Below, in pieces: positions 8,071-17,388 of a stretch of 64,000 nucleotides of DNA (within the stretch, counting starts at the first letter, position 1; every line of letters begins with the position of its first letter). The DNA lies in the NCBI GenBank assembly GCA_019636555.1, contig JAHBXH010000001.1, forward strand, positions 2,948,928 through 3,012,927, in the 5' to 3' direction. Below the pieces are notes generated by a model that saw only the letters and a list, made by a program, of their open reading frames with translations, was not told the DNA's origin and did not search any database. A program made the translations under genes and the position numbers. The stretch is from Phycisphaeraceae bacterium. Lineage in GTDB: Bacteria; Planctomycetota; Phycisphaerae; Phycisphaerales; UBA1924.

Positions 8071-8118
8071 CCGATTCCATCCGATGGAATCGGATCCGAC
8101 CGCCGGGCGCGGCGGCGG
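8071..8118 (+). promoter_or_regulatory. Structured 5' leader of metK
   Basis: CCGATTCCAT (8071-8080) and ATGGAATCGG (8084-8093) make a perfect 10-bp stem with a 3-nt loop, followed at about 8101-8115 by a second GC-rich hairpin, all within 85 bp of the metK start. A palindrome TATCCGGATA lies at 8019-8028. I could not match the segment to SAM-I, SAM-II or SAM-IV riboswitch signatures. It may be an attenuator, an operator or an unrecognised leader. Confidence 0.4.
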
Positions 8119-8153
8119 CACAACTTCACTTCCAGAATTGGAGAGCATGCCTC

Positions 8154-9329
8154 ATGGCTCGCACGCAGCTGTTCACTTCCGAGTCCGTCTCGATGGGTCA
8201 CCCCGACAAGGTTTCGGACCAGATTTCCGACGCCGTTCTCGATGCGATGCTGGCGGATGATCCGTACAGCCGCGTCGCGTGCGAAACGCTGTGCGCCACC
8301 GGGCTTGTCGTCGTCGCGGGTGAAGTGACAACCAAGACGTACGTCGACATTCCGGAGATCGTCCGGCGCACCGTGCGCGAAATCGGTTACACCAGCGGCG
8401 ACATGCGTTTCGATTCGGATTCGTGCGCGGTCCTTGTCGCGCTGAACAAGCAGTCGTCGGATATCGCGATGGGCGTTGACCGCGAGGGCGCGGGCGACCA
8501 GGGGATGATGTTCGGCTATGCATGCAGAGACACGCCGGAGCTGATGCCGCTGGCGATCCAATTGAGCCACCAGCTTGTTGAGCAGCAGGCCAATGTCCGC
8601 AAGAACGGAAAGATCCCGGGGCTGCGCCCGGATTCCAAGAGCCAGGTGACCGTTGAGTATCAGGACGGCAAGCCCGTGCGCGTCGACACCGTCGTGCTGA
8701 GCACTCAGCACGATCCGCAATGGAACGACCGCCAGGAAGAACTCAAGAAGCAGGTTGTCGAGCACATCATCAAGCCGGTGCTCAAGGAGTGGTGGAACCA
8801 GGCGATCAAGGTGCACGTGAACCCGACCGGCCGCTTTGAGATCGGCGGGCCGCACGGCGATACCGGCCTCACGGGGCGCAAGATCATCGTCGATTCGTAC
8901 GGCGGCATGGGTCGGCACGGCGGCGGCGCGTTTTCCGGCAAGGATCCGACGAAGGTCGATCGCTCCGCGGCGTACATGGCCCGCTACATCGCGAAGAACG
9001 TTGTTGCCGCCGGACTTGCCGATCGATGCGAGATTCAATTGAGCTACGCGATCGGCGTCGCCGAACCGACGAGCGTGTACGTCGACTGCTTCGGGACCGC
9101 CAAGGTCGATGAAGAGAAGATCAGCCAAGCCGTGCGCAACACGTTCGGGCTCACTCCTCGCAAGATCATCGAGAGCCTGAATCTCAGGACGCCGATTTTC
9201 AGCGCGACCGCGAAACACGGGCACTTCGGACGCGCTCCGGGAAGCGTGACGGTGAACGGCAAGAAGTTCGAAACCTTTTCGTGGGAAAAGACCGACAAGG
9301 CCGACGCGCTCAAGGCGGCGTGCAAGTAA
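8154..9329 (+). CDS. metK: S-adenosylmethionine synthetase
   Basis: MetK makes S-adenosylmethionine from methionine and ATP in the cytosol. Diagnostic motifs are present in order: [53 protein letters not shown] and [19 protein letters not shown]. The 391-residue length is normal. I chose ATG at 8154 because the protein then begins [11 protein letters not shown] as in the family, and GGAGAG lies 8-9 bases upstream; the open frame begins at 8004 but that part covers a hairpin leader. It is divergent from the PqqB-like gene and followed by a clear terminator. Confidence 0.96.
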   Translation: MARTQLFTSESVSMGHPDKVSDQISDAVLDAMLADDPYSRVACETLCATGLVVVAGEVTTKTYVDIPEIVRRTVREIGYTSGDMRFDSDSCAVLVALNKQSSDIAMGVDREGAGDQGMMFGYACRDTPELMPLAIQLSHQLVEQQANVRKNGKIPGLRPDSKSQVTVEYQDGKPVRVDTVVLSTQHDPQWNDRQEELKKQVVEHIIKPVLKEWWNQAIKVHVNPTGRFEIGGPHGDTGLTGRKIIVDSYGGMGRHGGGAFSGKDPTKVDRSAAYMARYIAKNVVAAGLADRCEIQLSYAIGVAEPTSVYVDCFGTAKVDEEKISQAVRNTFGLTPRKIIESLNLRTPIFSATAKHGHFGRAPGSVTVNGKKFETFSWEKTDKADALKAACK

Positions 9330-9373
9330 GCAGGAAACTCGACGATCGGAACTCGGACAAACAAGCTCCCTCC

Positions 9374-9399
9374 AGCCCCGGCAACGCCCGGGGCTTTTT
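9374..9399 (+). terminator. Rho-independent terminator after metK
   Basis: AGCCCCGG (9374-9381) pairs with CCGGGGCT (9388-9395) around a short loop and is followed at once by TTTTT. It lies 45 bp beyond the metK stop and separates metK from the glycosylase gene. Confidence 0.88.
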
Positions 9400-9439
9400 C
9401 GTTGGGAGTCGCAAGGAAGCGGCGCCCCTACCACTATGC

Positions 9440-10060
9440 ATGAAACCAAAGAGTCGATGCGCGTGGGTACCCCAAGACAAACCGGACTACATCGCGTATC
9501 ACGACACGGAATGGGGTGTTCCTGTGCACGATGATCGCAAGCTCTTCGAGATGCTGATTCTCGAAGGGGCGCAGGCCGGCCTGAGTTGGTACACGATCCT
9601 GCGCAGGCGCGAGGGCTATCGCAAGGCGTTTTGCAGCTTTGATGTCCGCAAGGTCGCGAAGCTGACCGATGCGCAGCTCGAACAAATTCTGTCCGAGGGC
9701 GACATCATCCGCAATCGTCTGAAAGTGTTCGGCACGCGCAAGAACGCGATCGCTTTCCTTGCGATCCAGAAGGAGTTCGGCTCATTTGATCGCTACTTGT
9801 GGGAGTTCGTGAAGGGCAAACCCATCGTCAATCGTCCGCGGGGGCCGAAGGACTTTCGCTCGGTTTCTCAAGAGTCAGACGCACTCTCAAAGGACCTTCG
9901 CAGGCGCGGCATGACCTTCGTAGGCTCGACGATCATCTACGCGTTCATGCAGGCGATCGGCATGGTGAACGATCACGCCGCGACCTGCTTTTGCGCCCCG
10001 CGGGCCATCTCAGCGGAAAGAGCGACCGGCCACCGGAACCGCACCGTTCATCGTGTGTGA
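9440..10060 (+). CDS. tag: DNA-3-methyladenine glycosylase I
   Basis: Tag removes 3-methyladenine from alkylated DNA. The HhH-GPD-superfamily protein begins with a zinc-binding Cys (C7) and His (H21 in YHDTEWG); the matching C-terminal ligands are in NDHAATC, as in E. coli Tag. YHDTEWGVPVHDDRKLFE and EGAQAGLSWYTIL are typical. I chose ATG at 9440, directly before the zinc-ligand segment; the longer open frame from 9281 reads through the metK terminator and is rejected. The C-terminal tail after FCAP is longer than usual and Arg-rich. No alkylation-repair partner is adjacent. Confidence 0.92.
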   Translation: MKPKSRCAWVPQDKPDYIAYHDTEWGVPVHDDRKLFEMLILEGAQAGLSWYTILRRREGYRKAFCSFDVRKVAKLTDAQLEQILSEGDIIRNRLKVFGTRKNAIAFLAIQKEFGSFDRYLWEFVKGKPIVNRPRGPKDFRSVSQESDALSKDLRRRGMTFVGSTIIYAFMQAIGMVNDHAATCFCAPRAISAERATGHRNRTVHRV

Positions 10061-10302
10061 GCAAACGGGCAAGCCCGAAATCCGATGTTCGGATCGCATC
10101 AGCAGAACCCGATCAAAGAGCTTCCAAAACGTTTCGCACTCACAAAATCTCGGGACTCTTCGGCATGGTTTCCGGGACCGCGATTGCATCAGGCTGATGT
10201 CTCGGTAGCCTCAGGCGGGGCCGGATGGAAACAGGATTTCGGTTCTGTGGCTTGTTTTGCGGTTCGGCCGGTTTGTCGGGTGGAAGCCCGGGAGGAGAGA
10301 AC

Positions 10303-11019
10303 ATGAGCAGGTTTCTGGCGATCGCATGCGCGATGGGGTGTTCCGCTTCGGTACTTGGTGCGGAGGCTTTCTCGAACGCAACCGTGCAGCCGGGCGGACC
10401 TCGCCCACCCACGAGCGGAGAAGCTTTTTTCAATATCGAAGGAAACGCGAACGGCAATTTCGCCAGTTGGGGCGCCGCGCGGTTCGATATGACCGCCGAC
10501 AAGGCAGCCCTCGATGCGCTGTACGGTGTAAACAACTGGGTCGTGACGGGCGCCCGTCTCAAACTCACTCAATCCAATGCCGCCTTTTCAACCGCGGGAG
10601 ACGTTTCGGTCTTTTTCAGCTCGAACAATTCCACGTCCTTTGACTCCGGCACGAGCCCTCTGCGATTCAACGCCGGATTCCTTCCGGGCGGCAACAGCCA
10701 GGGCGCCGACGGCCTCGTTCGCGAGGCGACGGCTCTCGTCACGTACACCTACACACCAATCGCAAGCGGAACGATCGATACTTACAACCTTATTCTCAGC
10801 CCCGGCCTTCTCAGCCGACTGATGGCGGGCTCGGCCAGCAACATCGTCACCCTCACCTTCGAGGGCCAAAGCGACACCGTTGCCGCGACATACGCCGGAT
10901 TCTCCAATTTCACGTACGATGGCCCCGTGCTTGAAATCATTGCGGAGCAAGTCCCGGCACCCGGCTCGCTCGCCCTTTTGGGCCTCTCCGGTCTGATCGC
11001 GGGACGCCGGCGCCGCTGA
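10303..11019 (+). CDS. Secreted PEP-CTERM protein
   Basis: The 238-residue product has an N-terminal signal peptide (cleaved near VLGAEA), a beta-rich, Asn/Ser/Thr/Gly-rich body without Cys pairs, and a C-terminal sorting segment of VPAPGSLALLGLSGL, a short hydrophobic span and a GRRRR tail. This is the PEP-CTERM layout (here PAPG) recognised by exosortase in exopolysaccharide-producing bacteria. GGAGGAGAG precedes the ATG at 10303. The 240 bp upstream hold only two small hairpins just past the tag stop. No exosortase is in the window. The ligand or role is unknown. Confidence 0.82.
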   Translation: MSRFLAIACAMGCSASVLGAEAFSNATVQPGGPRPPTSGEAFFNIEGNANGNFASWGAARFDMTADKAALDALYGVNNWVVTGARLKLTQSNAAFSTAGDVSVFFSSNNSTSFDSGTSPLRFNAGFLPGGNSQGADGLVREATALVTYTYTPIASGTIDTYNLILSPGLLSRLMAGSASNIVTLTFEGQSDTVAATYAGFSNFTYDGPVLEIIAEQVPAPGSLALLGLSGLIAGRRRR

Positions 11020-11065
11020 GTTGCGGCTGATAGTTTCCTGCGTAACAACGAATCCAGTAAGGTCC

Positions 11066-11095
11066 GGCCCATCGCGGCGGGCCTTGTTTCTTTTT
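11066..11095 (+). terminator. Probable terminator after the PEP-CTERM gene
   Basis: A short GGCCC/GGGCC stem (11066-11070 with 11079-11083) is followed by TTGTTTCTTTTT. The stem is short, but the position about 50 bp past the stop and the T-rich tract support a terminator. Confidence 0.5.
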
Positions 11096-11169
11096 ACCTT
11101 GGCGATGTTGGTGCCTCCGGCCGCTCCGCGCCGATCCTTACCATCGCGCACGCGTACAACAGCCAGGCT

Positions 11170-13560
11170 GTGGACATCACCAACCTCATCCCCCGAATGT
11201 TTCATCGCCGGCTCCTGATCATCATGAGCCTGGTTTTTGTTGGCTTGGCTTTCCCGCTGGTGCAGACTGCCCGACTCACAACGACGAGACACGCGGAACT
11301 CCTTCGTGCCGCCGAATCCCGCCTCGTGACGCGGCAATGGACTCCTTCGGTTCGCGGCAACATCCTCGACCGCAAGGGACGGATTCTGGCGCAGGACCGC
11401 CCGAGCTACGACGTCGCCATCGGCTACGACGTACTCAAGGGCACCTGGGCCGCGAAAAAAGCGGAGGAGCTGGCGCGCGGCAACCGCGCGCAGTGGAGCG
11501 AATCGGGCCCTGGCGCACGAAAGCTGCTCATCGAGAGGCTGACCGCGCTGCTCGACGCCCGAGTGGAAAGCGGAATGGCGGAACTGGCACGCGTCGCGGC
11601 GATCGACCGGGGGAGACTCGATGCGCTCGCAAAGGAAGCCGTGGGAAGAGTCGATCAGCTCTACGACGCGATCCGGGATCGCAGGCGCGAAGACATGATC
11701 CGCGAAGCGGTGAAATCCGCAGGTGGCGGGCCGGATCGCGTTCTGACGCAAGAAGAACTTCGCAAGATCGAGTCGGTTGCCTCGCGCCCGATCGCCGAGC
11801 AACAACGCGCCGTCTCGGTACTGAAGCGGATTCCTGATGGCACCGCCTTCGAGCTACAGATGATCGCGGACGGAATGATCGAATTGCCTGGCGCTTCCGA
11901 CTTGCTCGAGTCGGTGCACGATCCCGACAAACTGATGATCTCGCGGCTTCCGGGCGTGAGGATCATCGACACCGGCGATCGCGAGTATCCGCTCGATTCG
12001 ATGACGATCACGCTCGACAAGTCGCGCTTCCCGCTGCCGATGCGGTCGGATGCCACAGTCGAGGTTCCCGTCGAGGGCGTGGCCGGGCACATTCTGGGCT
12101 GGATGCGGGGGCGCGTTTTCCGTGAGGATCAGGAAAGGCGGGAAATCCAGATCGCGAACGATCCGGTCTTTGCGGCGCGCGTGCTCACGAGCGGCGGAGT
12201 CGATCGGGGCGAGTACCGCGAGCACGATCGAGTCGGCAGTTCGGGGATCGAGGCATCGATGGAATCTCGGTTGCGCGGCCTTCGAGGTCTCCGGACTCAG
12301 CACCTCGATCGCATTTCACAGCCGGACGCGATCGAAATGCTTCCCGCATCCGTTGGCTCGAGTGTTCCACTCACGATCGACGCCATGCTGCAGGCACGCG
12401 TGCAGGCGGTGATGTCTCCAAACGCGGGTCTGGCGGTGGTTCAGGATTGGCACGGCACGCCGAACCCGACCATGCCGGTGGGCACGCCGCTCGCGGGCGC
12501 CGCCGTTGTTCTTGATATCGACACGGGAGACATCCTCGCGATGGTGTCGATGCCCGAGGTCTCGCGGCGCCTGATCAAGGAAAACCCCGAGCAGGTCTTC
12601 GATGACAAGATCAATGTCCCATTCCTCAATCGCGCGATCGCCAAGCCGTATCCGCCCGGCTCGATCGTCAAGCCCCTCATTCTGACGGGTGCCGCGCAGC
12701 ACGGGAATTTTCTGCGAGGCCAGACGATCGAATGCACCGGCCACCTCTTGCCGAACGAACCGAACATGCTCCGGTGCTGGATCTACAAGCGTTTCGATCA
12801 GACGCACACCGAGCAACTCGGCCACGCTCTCAGCGACGCGGAAGGCATCAAGGTTTCGTGCAACATCTTCTTCTTCACGCTCGGCAAGCGCCTGGGTCCG
12901 GAGGCGATCGCCGACGTCTTCCGGGAATTCGGCGTGACGCAAACTTGGAATCTCGGGATCGGGCCGGAATATCCGGGGTCGCTGCAGGTGTACGGCAACA
13001 AGCGCGACCTCACCATGGGCGAGGCGATCCAGATGGGAATCGGTCAGGGGCCCGTGACATGGACGCCTCTGCATGCAGCGGACGCATACGCGACGATTGC
13101 GCGATCGGGGGTGCGCGTGACGCCCCGCATCGTCGCCGATGCGCCGCGCGCGGCTCCCGTTGACCTGAATCTCCCTGCTTGGGCCGTTCAGGATGCGATG
13201 GAAGGCCTCGCCGGCTCGGTCGGAGAGGACCTGGGTACAGGGAATCACCTTTCGATCGACGGCATTCGTGACCCAATATTCAACATCCCGGGCGTACGCG
13301 TTCTCGGAAAGACCGGGACTGCCGCGGCGCCGGACTTGAAGTTCGGCGACAGCGCCGACGACGACGGAATCGGCCCCGGACCGAACGATGTCGTGCGCTC
13401 GGGCGATCACTCGTGGTTTGTTGTGCTGGTCGGCAGACCGAACGAACGGCCGAAGTACGTAGTCAGCGTCGTGATGGAATACGCGGGGAGCGGCGGCAAG
13501 GTCTCGGGCCCGATCGTAAACCAGATCATCCAGGCGCTGCGCGACGAGGGTTACTTGTAG
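11170..13560 (+). CDS. mrdA: Penicillin-binding protein 2 (class B transpeptidase)
   Basis: A single N-terminal membrane helix (about residues 13-33) anchors a periplasmic transpeptidase that cross-links peptidoglycan during elongation. Catalytic motifs are SxxK at 498-501 (PGSIVK), SxN at 563-565 (SCN) and KTG at 714-716. The N-terminal part has RGNILDRKGRILA, typical of the PBP dimerisation domain. At 796 residues it is about 150 longer than common MrdA proteins, with extra charged helical sequence at about residues 95-240. The class B form could also serve division as FtsI; the DRKGRILAQ segment and YPPGS favour PBP2. No mreC, mreD or rodA adjoins it. Confidence 0.83.
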   Translation: MDITNLIPRMFHRRLLIIMSLVFVGLAFPLVQTARLTTTRHAELLRAAESRLVTRQWTPSVRGNILDRKGRILAQDRPSYDVAIGYDVLKGTWAAKKAEELARGNRAQWSESGPGARKLLIERLTALLDARVESGMAELARVAAIDRGRLDALAKEAVGRVDQLYDAIRDRRREDMIREAVKSAGGGPDRVLTQEELRKIESVASRPIAEQQRAVSVLKRIPDGTAFELQMIADGMIELPGASDLLESVHDPDKLMISRLPGVRIIDTGDREYPLDSMTITLDKSRFPLPMRSDATVEVPVEGVAGHILGWMRGRVFREDQERREIQIANDPVFAARVLTSGGVDRGEYREHDRVGSSGIEASMESRLRGLRGLRTQHLDRISQPDAIEMLPASVGSSVPLTIDAMLQARVQAVMSPNAGLAVVQDWHGTPNPTMPVGTPLAGAAVVLDIDTGDILAMVSMPEVSRRLIKENPEQVFDDKINVPFLNRAIAKPYPPGSIVKPLILTGAAQHGNFLRGQTIECTGHLLPNEPNMLRCWIYKRFDQTHTEQLGHALSDAEGIKVSCNIFFFTLGKRLGPEAIADVFREFGVTQTWNLGIGPEYPGSLQVYGNKRDLTMGEAIQMGIGQGPVTWTPLHAADAYATIARSGVRVTPRIVADAPRAAPVDLNLPAWAVQDAMEGLAGSVGEDLGTGNHLSIDGIRDPIFNIPGVRVLGKTGTAAAPDLKFGDSADDDGIGPGPNDVVRSGDHSWFVVLVGRPNERPKYVVSVVMEYAGSGGKVSGPIVNQIIQALRDEGYL

Positions 13561-13586
13561 AAGAGAATTCGGGTACCGCGCCTTCG

Positions 13587-15029
13587 CTATCGCGCGATCG
13601 GTTTGAAGTCGACCACGACCGGCAGGTGATCGCTCGGCTGCGCATCCGCGCGGGAGAGCCCTATTTTCGCTAGCGCCGAATCGCTCAGTCGGGCCGGATC
13701 GAACACGAATTGACGCACCGGCTGCGCAGTGGCGTCGCTGTAGGCCAGCCAATCGAGCCGGCCGGGCGAGAATCCGCTACCCCAGTCGCGCCATGTGTAG
13801 AGCCAATCATCGCCGAGCACCACAGGATCGGCCGGCGTGAGATCGCTTCCGTCGGCGTCCGCGTTCAGGCACAGAATATCGAGCGGCACACGGCTTCCGA
13901 CAAGATTCAAATCGCCGCCGAGCACGCGGATATCCGCGGCATCGGCGCGGCTGATCTGCTGCATCGCCTGATTGATCGTGTCCACTTCCGCAATCCGCAG
14001 CGCGTCTTCGTTCGAGCCGCTTCCGCCGCAGCATTTGAGATGCATGGCGCCGACCAGCACCGGACCGACCGGCGTCTGGACGGCCGCGGAGACAAAGCGC
14101 ACTTTGCGTTTTTCGCCGTTCCAACCGAGTTCGAGATTGTTCGGACCGGCGAGCCGCGTCGGAAAAACTGAAGCAACCGCGACACCGGGACCTGCCGCGG
14201 CATTCCATGCTACAGCGATTCCGATCTCCCCACGCATATTGCGATTCAGAAGTTGCTCAAGCGTCGGGGCATCACTCTTCCATTCAGAGAGCATGATGAT
14301 GTCGGGGTTGATCGTGCGAATGACGGCACAAAACTTCTCCGGCGATTCCTGCATTTTGCCCCAAACGTTCCATGCCATAATGCGGACGGCATCGGGTGAC
14401 TTTGGCGGGATTCCGTCGTTCGAGCGCTTCGGTGCGCTAGCGATCGGGGGGAATTCAACTTCAAAGGGATCGCTGTAACCGACGATCCGCCCGCGCTGGT
14501 CGTAGATCACGAACGCGCCTCGACCCTTTCCGTTCGAGGCCAACCCGGCGGTCGGCAGGCCGGAAGAAGCGGCAAAGAAGCGCGACACGCGCGCGTCATA
14601 CCACCGCGACGCGTAGGTCGGGGCGAACAGAAAATCGAAGTCCTCGGCGCGCAACTGCGACCTCCCGCCCGCTTGATCGAGGCGGTAGAACGCAACACCC
14701 TTTCCCGGCGCACCGCCGCGGGGGTTGACCGGAGAAAACTGGATCTCCATGTCGGCGCCCATCGCGGCGAACGGCTTTTCGCGTCGTCGAAAACCCGTAG
14801 CCGCATCGCCGTCTGTGTCGAGCAGGAGCGCAACCGTTTCGTCGCTGTCCTGAATTGTTTTTTTCGCGTCGCCGGGGTTGAAGCGCAGGTAAAGATACTG
14901 GTCGTCCGCGCGCGCGACGGCGCTCGAGGACGCCGCATCCGGAACATGATGCGCTCGAGGCGACTCGGTCGCGCAACCTGCGGCAAACAGGAAGACAAAA
15001 CCAATACAGTACTGGAGCGACCTTCTCAT
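13587..15029 (-). CDS. Lipoprotein with endonuclease/exonuclease/phosphatase fold
   Basis: The 480-residue product starts with a lipoprotein signal (LFAAGC). The first half is beta-rich with DTDGDAATGFR, resembling a carbohydrate-binding-like or calcium-binding module. The second half has the EEP fold: IMAWNVWGKM (Asn), MLSEW (Glu position occupied by the E of SEW), GDLNLVG, and SDHLPVVVDF at the end. Such proteins cleave phosphodiesters in nucleic acids or lipids outside the cytoplasm. I chose ATG at 15029 because it opens the signal peptide; a much longer open frame upstream to 16025 is antisense to the ACP and FkbH genes. Substrate unknown. Confidence 0.8.
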   Translation of the reverse strand: MRRSLQYCIGFVFLFAAGCATESPRAHHVPDAASSSAVARADDQYLYLRFNPGDAKKTIQDSDETVALLLDTDGDAATGFRRREKPFAAMGADMEIQFSPVNPRGGAPGKGVAFYRLDQAGGRSQLRAEDFDFLFAPTYASRWYDARVSRFFAASSGLPTAGLASNGKGRGAFVIYDQRGRIVGYSDPFEVEFPPIASAPKRSNDGIPPKSPDAVRIMAWNVWGKMQESPEKFCAVIRTINPDIIMLSEWKSDAPTLEQLLNRNMRGEIGIAVAWNAAAGPGVAVASVFPTRLAGPNNLELGWNGEKRKVRFVSAAVQTPVGPVLVGAMHLKCCGGSGSNEDALRIAEVDTINQAMQQISRADAADIRVLGGDLNLVGSRVPLDILCLNADADGSDLTPADPVVLGDDWLYTWRDWGSGFSPGRLDWLAYSDATAQPVRQFVFDPARLSDSALAKIGLSRADAQPSDHLPVVVDFKPIAR

Positions 15030-15281
15030 GCCTCCACTATCCGCGAGCGCAGCGACGACTGCAAATCCCGGGAACAGGAAATCAATGGCGCCCTCGTTTG
15101 AGATCGCGCAAAGACCGCCGGGCTCAGGACCAAGCTTTTGGCGCGGGCTCCGAACCCCTGTCGGGCTGAATAAACTTCGACCCCCGCCGCCCGGCAAATT
15201 CTTTGGGCAATGCGCCCTTTTCCGGCGCGTGCAATCGGCCGATCCACCCATGCGGGCGCTCGGCTTCACCGAAAAGGACTT

Positions 15282-15575
15282 ATGGCAAGCAAGCAGCAAA
15301 TTACGGACGCGATCTACGGGGCCATCGACGAGGTCAATGCTGCCCAAGGGTCCGAGAACCAAATCACTAAGGATCCGAAGGCAATCCTGTTCGGCCAAGG
15401 CGGCAAGCTGGACTCTTTGGGCCTGCTCACGTTTGTCCTGCAGGTTGAGCAACGCGTACAGGCCGCTGGTCATCCGAGCTTTACTTTGACCGACGAGAAA
15501 GCCATGGCCGACACGGCGACGGTTTTTCGAACCGTGGACACGCTGGCGGACTACATCGTGTCCCGAGTGGGCTGA
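15282..15575 (+). CDS. Acyl carrier protein-like protein
   Basis: The 97-residue protein has the four-helix ACP layout with the phosphopantetheine site at Ser45 in KLDSLGLLTFVLQVE. Its third helix region keeps the TFRTVDTLADYI-type ending. The Asp-Ser-Leu-Gly motif differs from the DSLxxVE of fatty-acid ACPs, and resembles stand-alone ACPs that partner FkbH or AMP-ligase proteins. I chose ATG at 15282 (AAAAGGAC upstream); an upstream GTG/ATG would add basic low-complexity sequence. The FkbH gene follows after 33 bp, so the ACP is likely its carrier. Confidence 0.85.
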   Translation: MASKQQITDAIYGAIDEVNAAQGSENQITKDPKAILFGQGGKLDSLGLLTFVLQVEQRVQAAGHPSFTLTDEKAMADTATVFRTVDTLADYIVSRVG

Positions 15576-15608
15576 AGACCTCCGCTTCGGGAGAGCGTAC
15601 CGAAAACC

Positions 15609-17345
15609 ATGGACATCAAGACGATTCATTGCCTGCTCATCGCCGACCACACGATCGACCAGCTCGGCGCGATCCTGCGGAACGCGGACGATGCACCCGC
15701 GATGAAGGCCACGGTTGCGCCGTTCGACCAAGTGCAGCAGATTCTGATGAACGGCGCGCTCTCCTGCTGGAAAGAAGGGGCGAACATCGCGGTGGCCTGG
15801 ACGCGCCCCGAGCGAGCGATCGATGCATTTCGGCGCATCCTCGCACGTGAGCGTGTGACCCAAGAAGAACTGCTTGAGGAAGTGGACGAATTCGCGTCGC
15901 TTGTCACTCGGGCAAGCGAGCGAGTTGAAGCCGTGTTTGTTCCGATGTGGACGATGCCGGCGTGGTGGCGCGGCACCGGAGGACTCGAACTCAAATCGCG
16001 TCCCGGCGCGGTCGGCGCGGTGCACGCGCTAACGCTGATGAACGCGCGTCTTGCGGAAAAACTCGGATCGAATTCGAAGGTTCATTTGCTCGATGCTTCG
16101 CGCTGGATGGCGAGCGCGGGGAAAAATGCGACGAATCCGAAGTTGTGGCTGATGACCAAGGCGCTTTACAGCCTCGAGGTCTTCAAGGATGCCGCGGCGG
16201 ATATCAAGGCGATTCTGCGGGGGCTCGCGGGGCTCTCGAAGAAACTGGTTGTGCTCGACCTCGACGACACGCTCTGGGGCGGCATCGTCGGCGAGAACGG
16301 TTGGGAGGGTGTCGCGCTCGGCGGGCACGACCCGATCGGAGAATCGTTCGCTGAGTTTCAGCGGGCGCTCAAGGCGCTCAAGAACTCCGGGATCATCCTC
16401 GGTATCGTCAGCAAGAACGACGAGGAAACCGCGATCGGCGCGATCCGCGAGAACCCGGAAATGGTTCTGAAGGACTCCGATTTCGCAGGCTGGCGAATCA
16501 ACTGGCTCGACAAGGCGACGAACATTAAGGAACTTGTTGAAGAACTCAACTTGGGCCTCGACAGCGTCGTGTTCATCGACGACAACCCGGCGGAGCGGGC
16601 CCGCGTGAAAGAGTCACTGCCGCAGGTCACGGTTCCGGATTGGCCCGCCGACAAGATGCTCTACACGCAGGCGCTGCACGCGCTGCGACTCTTCGACCGG
16701 CCGAGCGTGACGGACGAGGACCTCGGGCGCACGGAGATGTACGTCGCGGAGCGCGCTCGCACCGAGTCTAAGTCATCCTCCGTTTCGATGGAGGATTGGC
16801 TCGCATCTCTCCAACTGAAGGTGACGTACGAGCCGCTCGGACTGGGCAACATCAAGCGGGCGGCGCAGCTTTTCAACAAGACGAATCAGATGAACCTGAC
16901 GACTCGGCGCATGACCGAAGCAGAATTACTTGCCTGGGGCCAGGAAAAGAACCACGCGATGTACGCGTATCGGGTGGCGGACCGCTTCGGCGATTACGGG
17001 CTCACGGGTCTTGCGGCGGTCGAAGTAAACGGAAGCGAAGCGACCGTCACCGATTTTCTGCTTTCCTGCCGCGTGATGGGGCGTGGCGTCGAGAAGGGGA
17101 TGTTGACGACGTTGCTCGACTTTGCGAAGAAGCTCGGAGCGAAAAAAACGACCGCGAGATACCTCGAAACCAAACGGAACAAGCCGTGTCACGACTACTT
17201 CAAGGACGAGTCGGGCCTGCCGAAGAATGACGCCGCCACGGAATTCTGGTGGCTGCACGAGAACGAGTTCCCGACTCCTTCGCATATCACTCTGGTTCGA
17301 GGCGATGGAACGGTTGTCGCCGAACCTACTCTGGCCGGCTCGTGA
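15609..17345 (+). CDS. FkbH-type HAD-IIIC protein (glyceryl/acyl-ACP forming)
   Basis: The 578-residue protein has three parts: an N-terminal alpha/beta region (about 1-200, SGNH-like in FkbH homologues), a HAD domain with VVLDLDDTLWGG (D217, D219) and VFIDDNPAERARV, and a C-terminal GNAT-like domain ending near residue 560. Characterised FkbH proteins take a C3 unit from 1,3-bisphosphoglycerate and load it, dephosphorylated, on an ACP thiol. The adjacent ACP fits this exactly. In known systems the C3 unit goes to polyketides or tetronates, but no PKS is here, and the next genes suggest attachment to a surface glycan or lipid. That last step is inference. Confidence 0.85.
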   Translation: MDIKTIHCLLIADHTIDQLGAILRNADDAPAMKATVAPFDQVQQILMNGALSCWKEGANIAVAWTRPERAIDAFRRILARERVTQEELLEEVDEFASLVTRASERVEAVFVPMWTMPAWWRGTGGLELKSRPGAVGAVHALTLMNARLAEKLGSNSKVHLLDASRWMASAGKNATNPKLWLMTKALYSLEVFKDAAADIKAILRGLAGLSKKLVVLDLDDTLWGGIVGENGWEGVALGGHDPIGESFAEFQRALKALKNSGIILGIVSKNDEETAIGAIRENPEMVLKDSDFAGWRINWLDKATNIKELVEELNLGLDSVVFIDDNPAERARVKESLPQVTVPDWPADKMLYTQALHALRLFDRPSVTDEDLGRTEMYVAERARTESKSSSVSMEDWLASLQLKVTYEPLGLGNIKRAAQLFNKTNQMNLTTRRMTEAELLAWGQEKNHAMYAYRVADRFGDYGLTGLAAVEVNGSEATVTDFLLSCRVMGRGVEKGMLTTLLDFAKKLGAKKTTARYLETKRNKPCHDYFKDESGLPKNDAATEFWWLHENEFPTPSHITLVRGDGTVVAEPTLAGS

Positions 17346-17388
17346 CCGTGCACCGACGCAATTGAGCGGACTCGTAATCTCCACCCGC

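Noticed and set aside
8019-8153. Known SAM riboswitch before metK
   Set aside because: I could not find the conserved cores of SAM-I, SAM-II or SAM-IV; only generic hairpins are present.
12316-13752. Minus-strand frame of 478 codons opposite PBP2
   Set aside because: The PBP motifs on the plus strand are intact, so the minus frame is a shadow.
15030-16025. Long N-terminal extension of the minus-strand lipoprotein frame
   Set aside because: It is antisense to the ACP and FkbH genes, and the lipoprotein signal begins at 15029.
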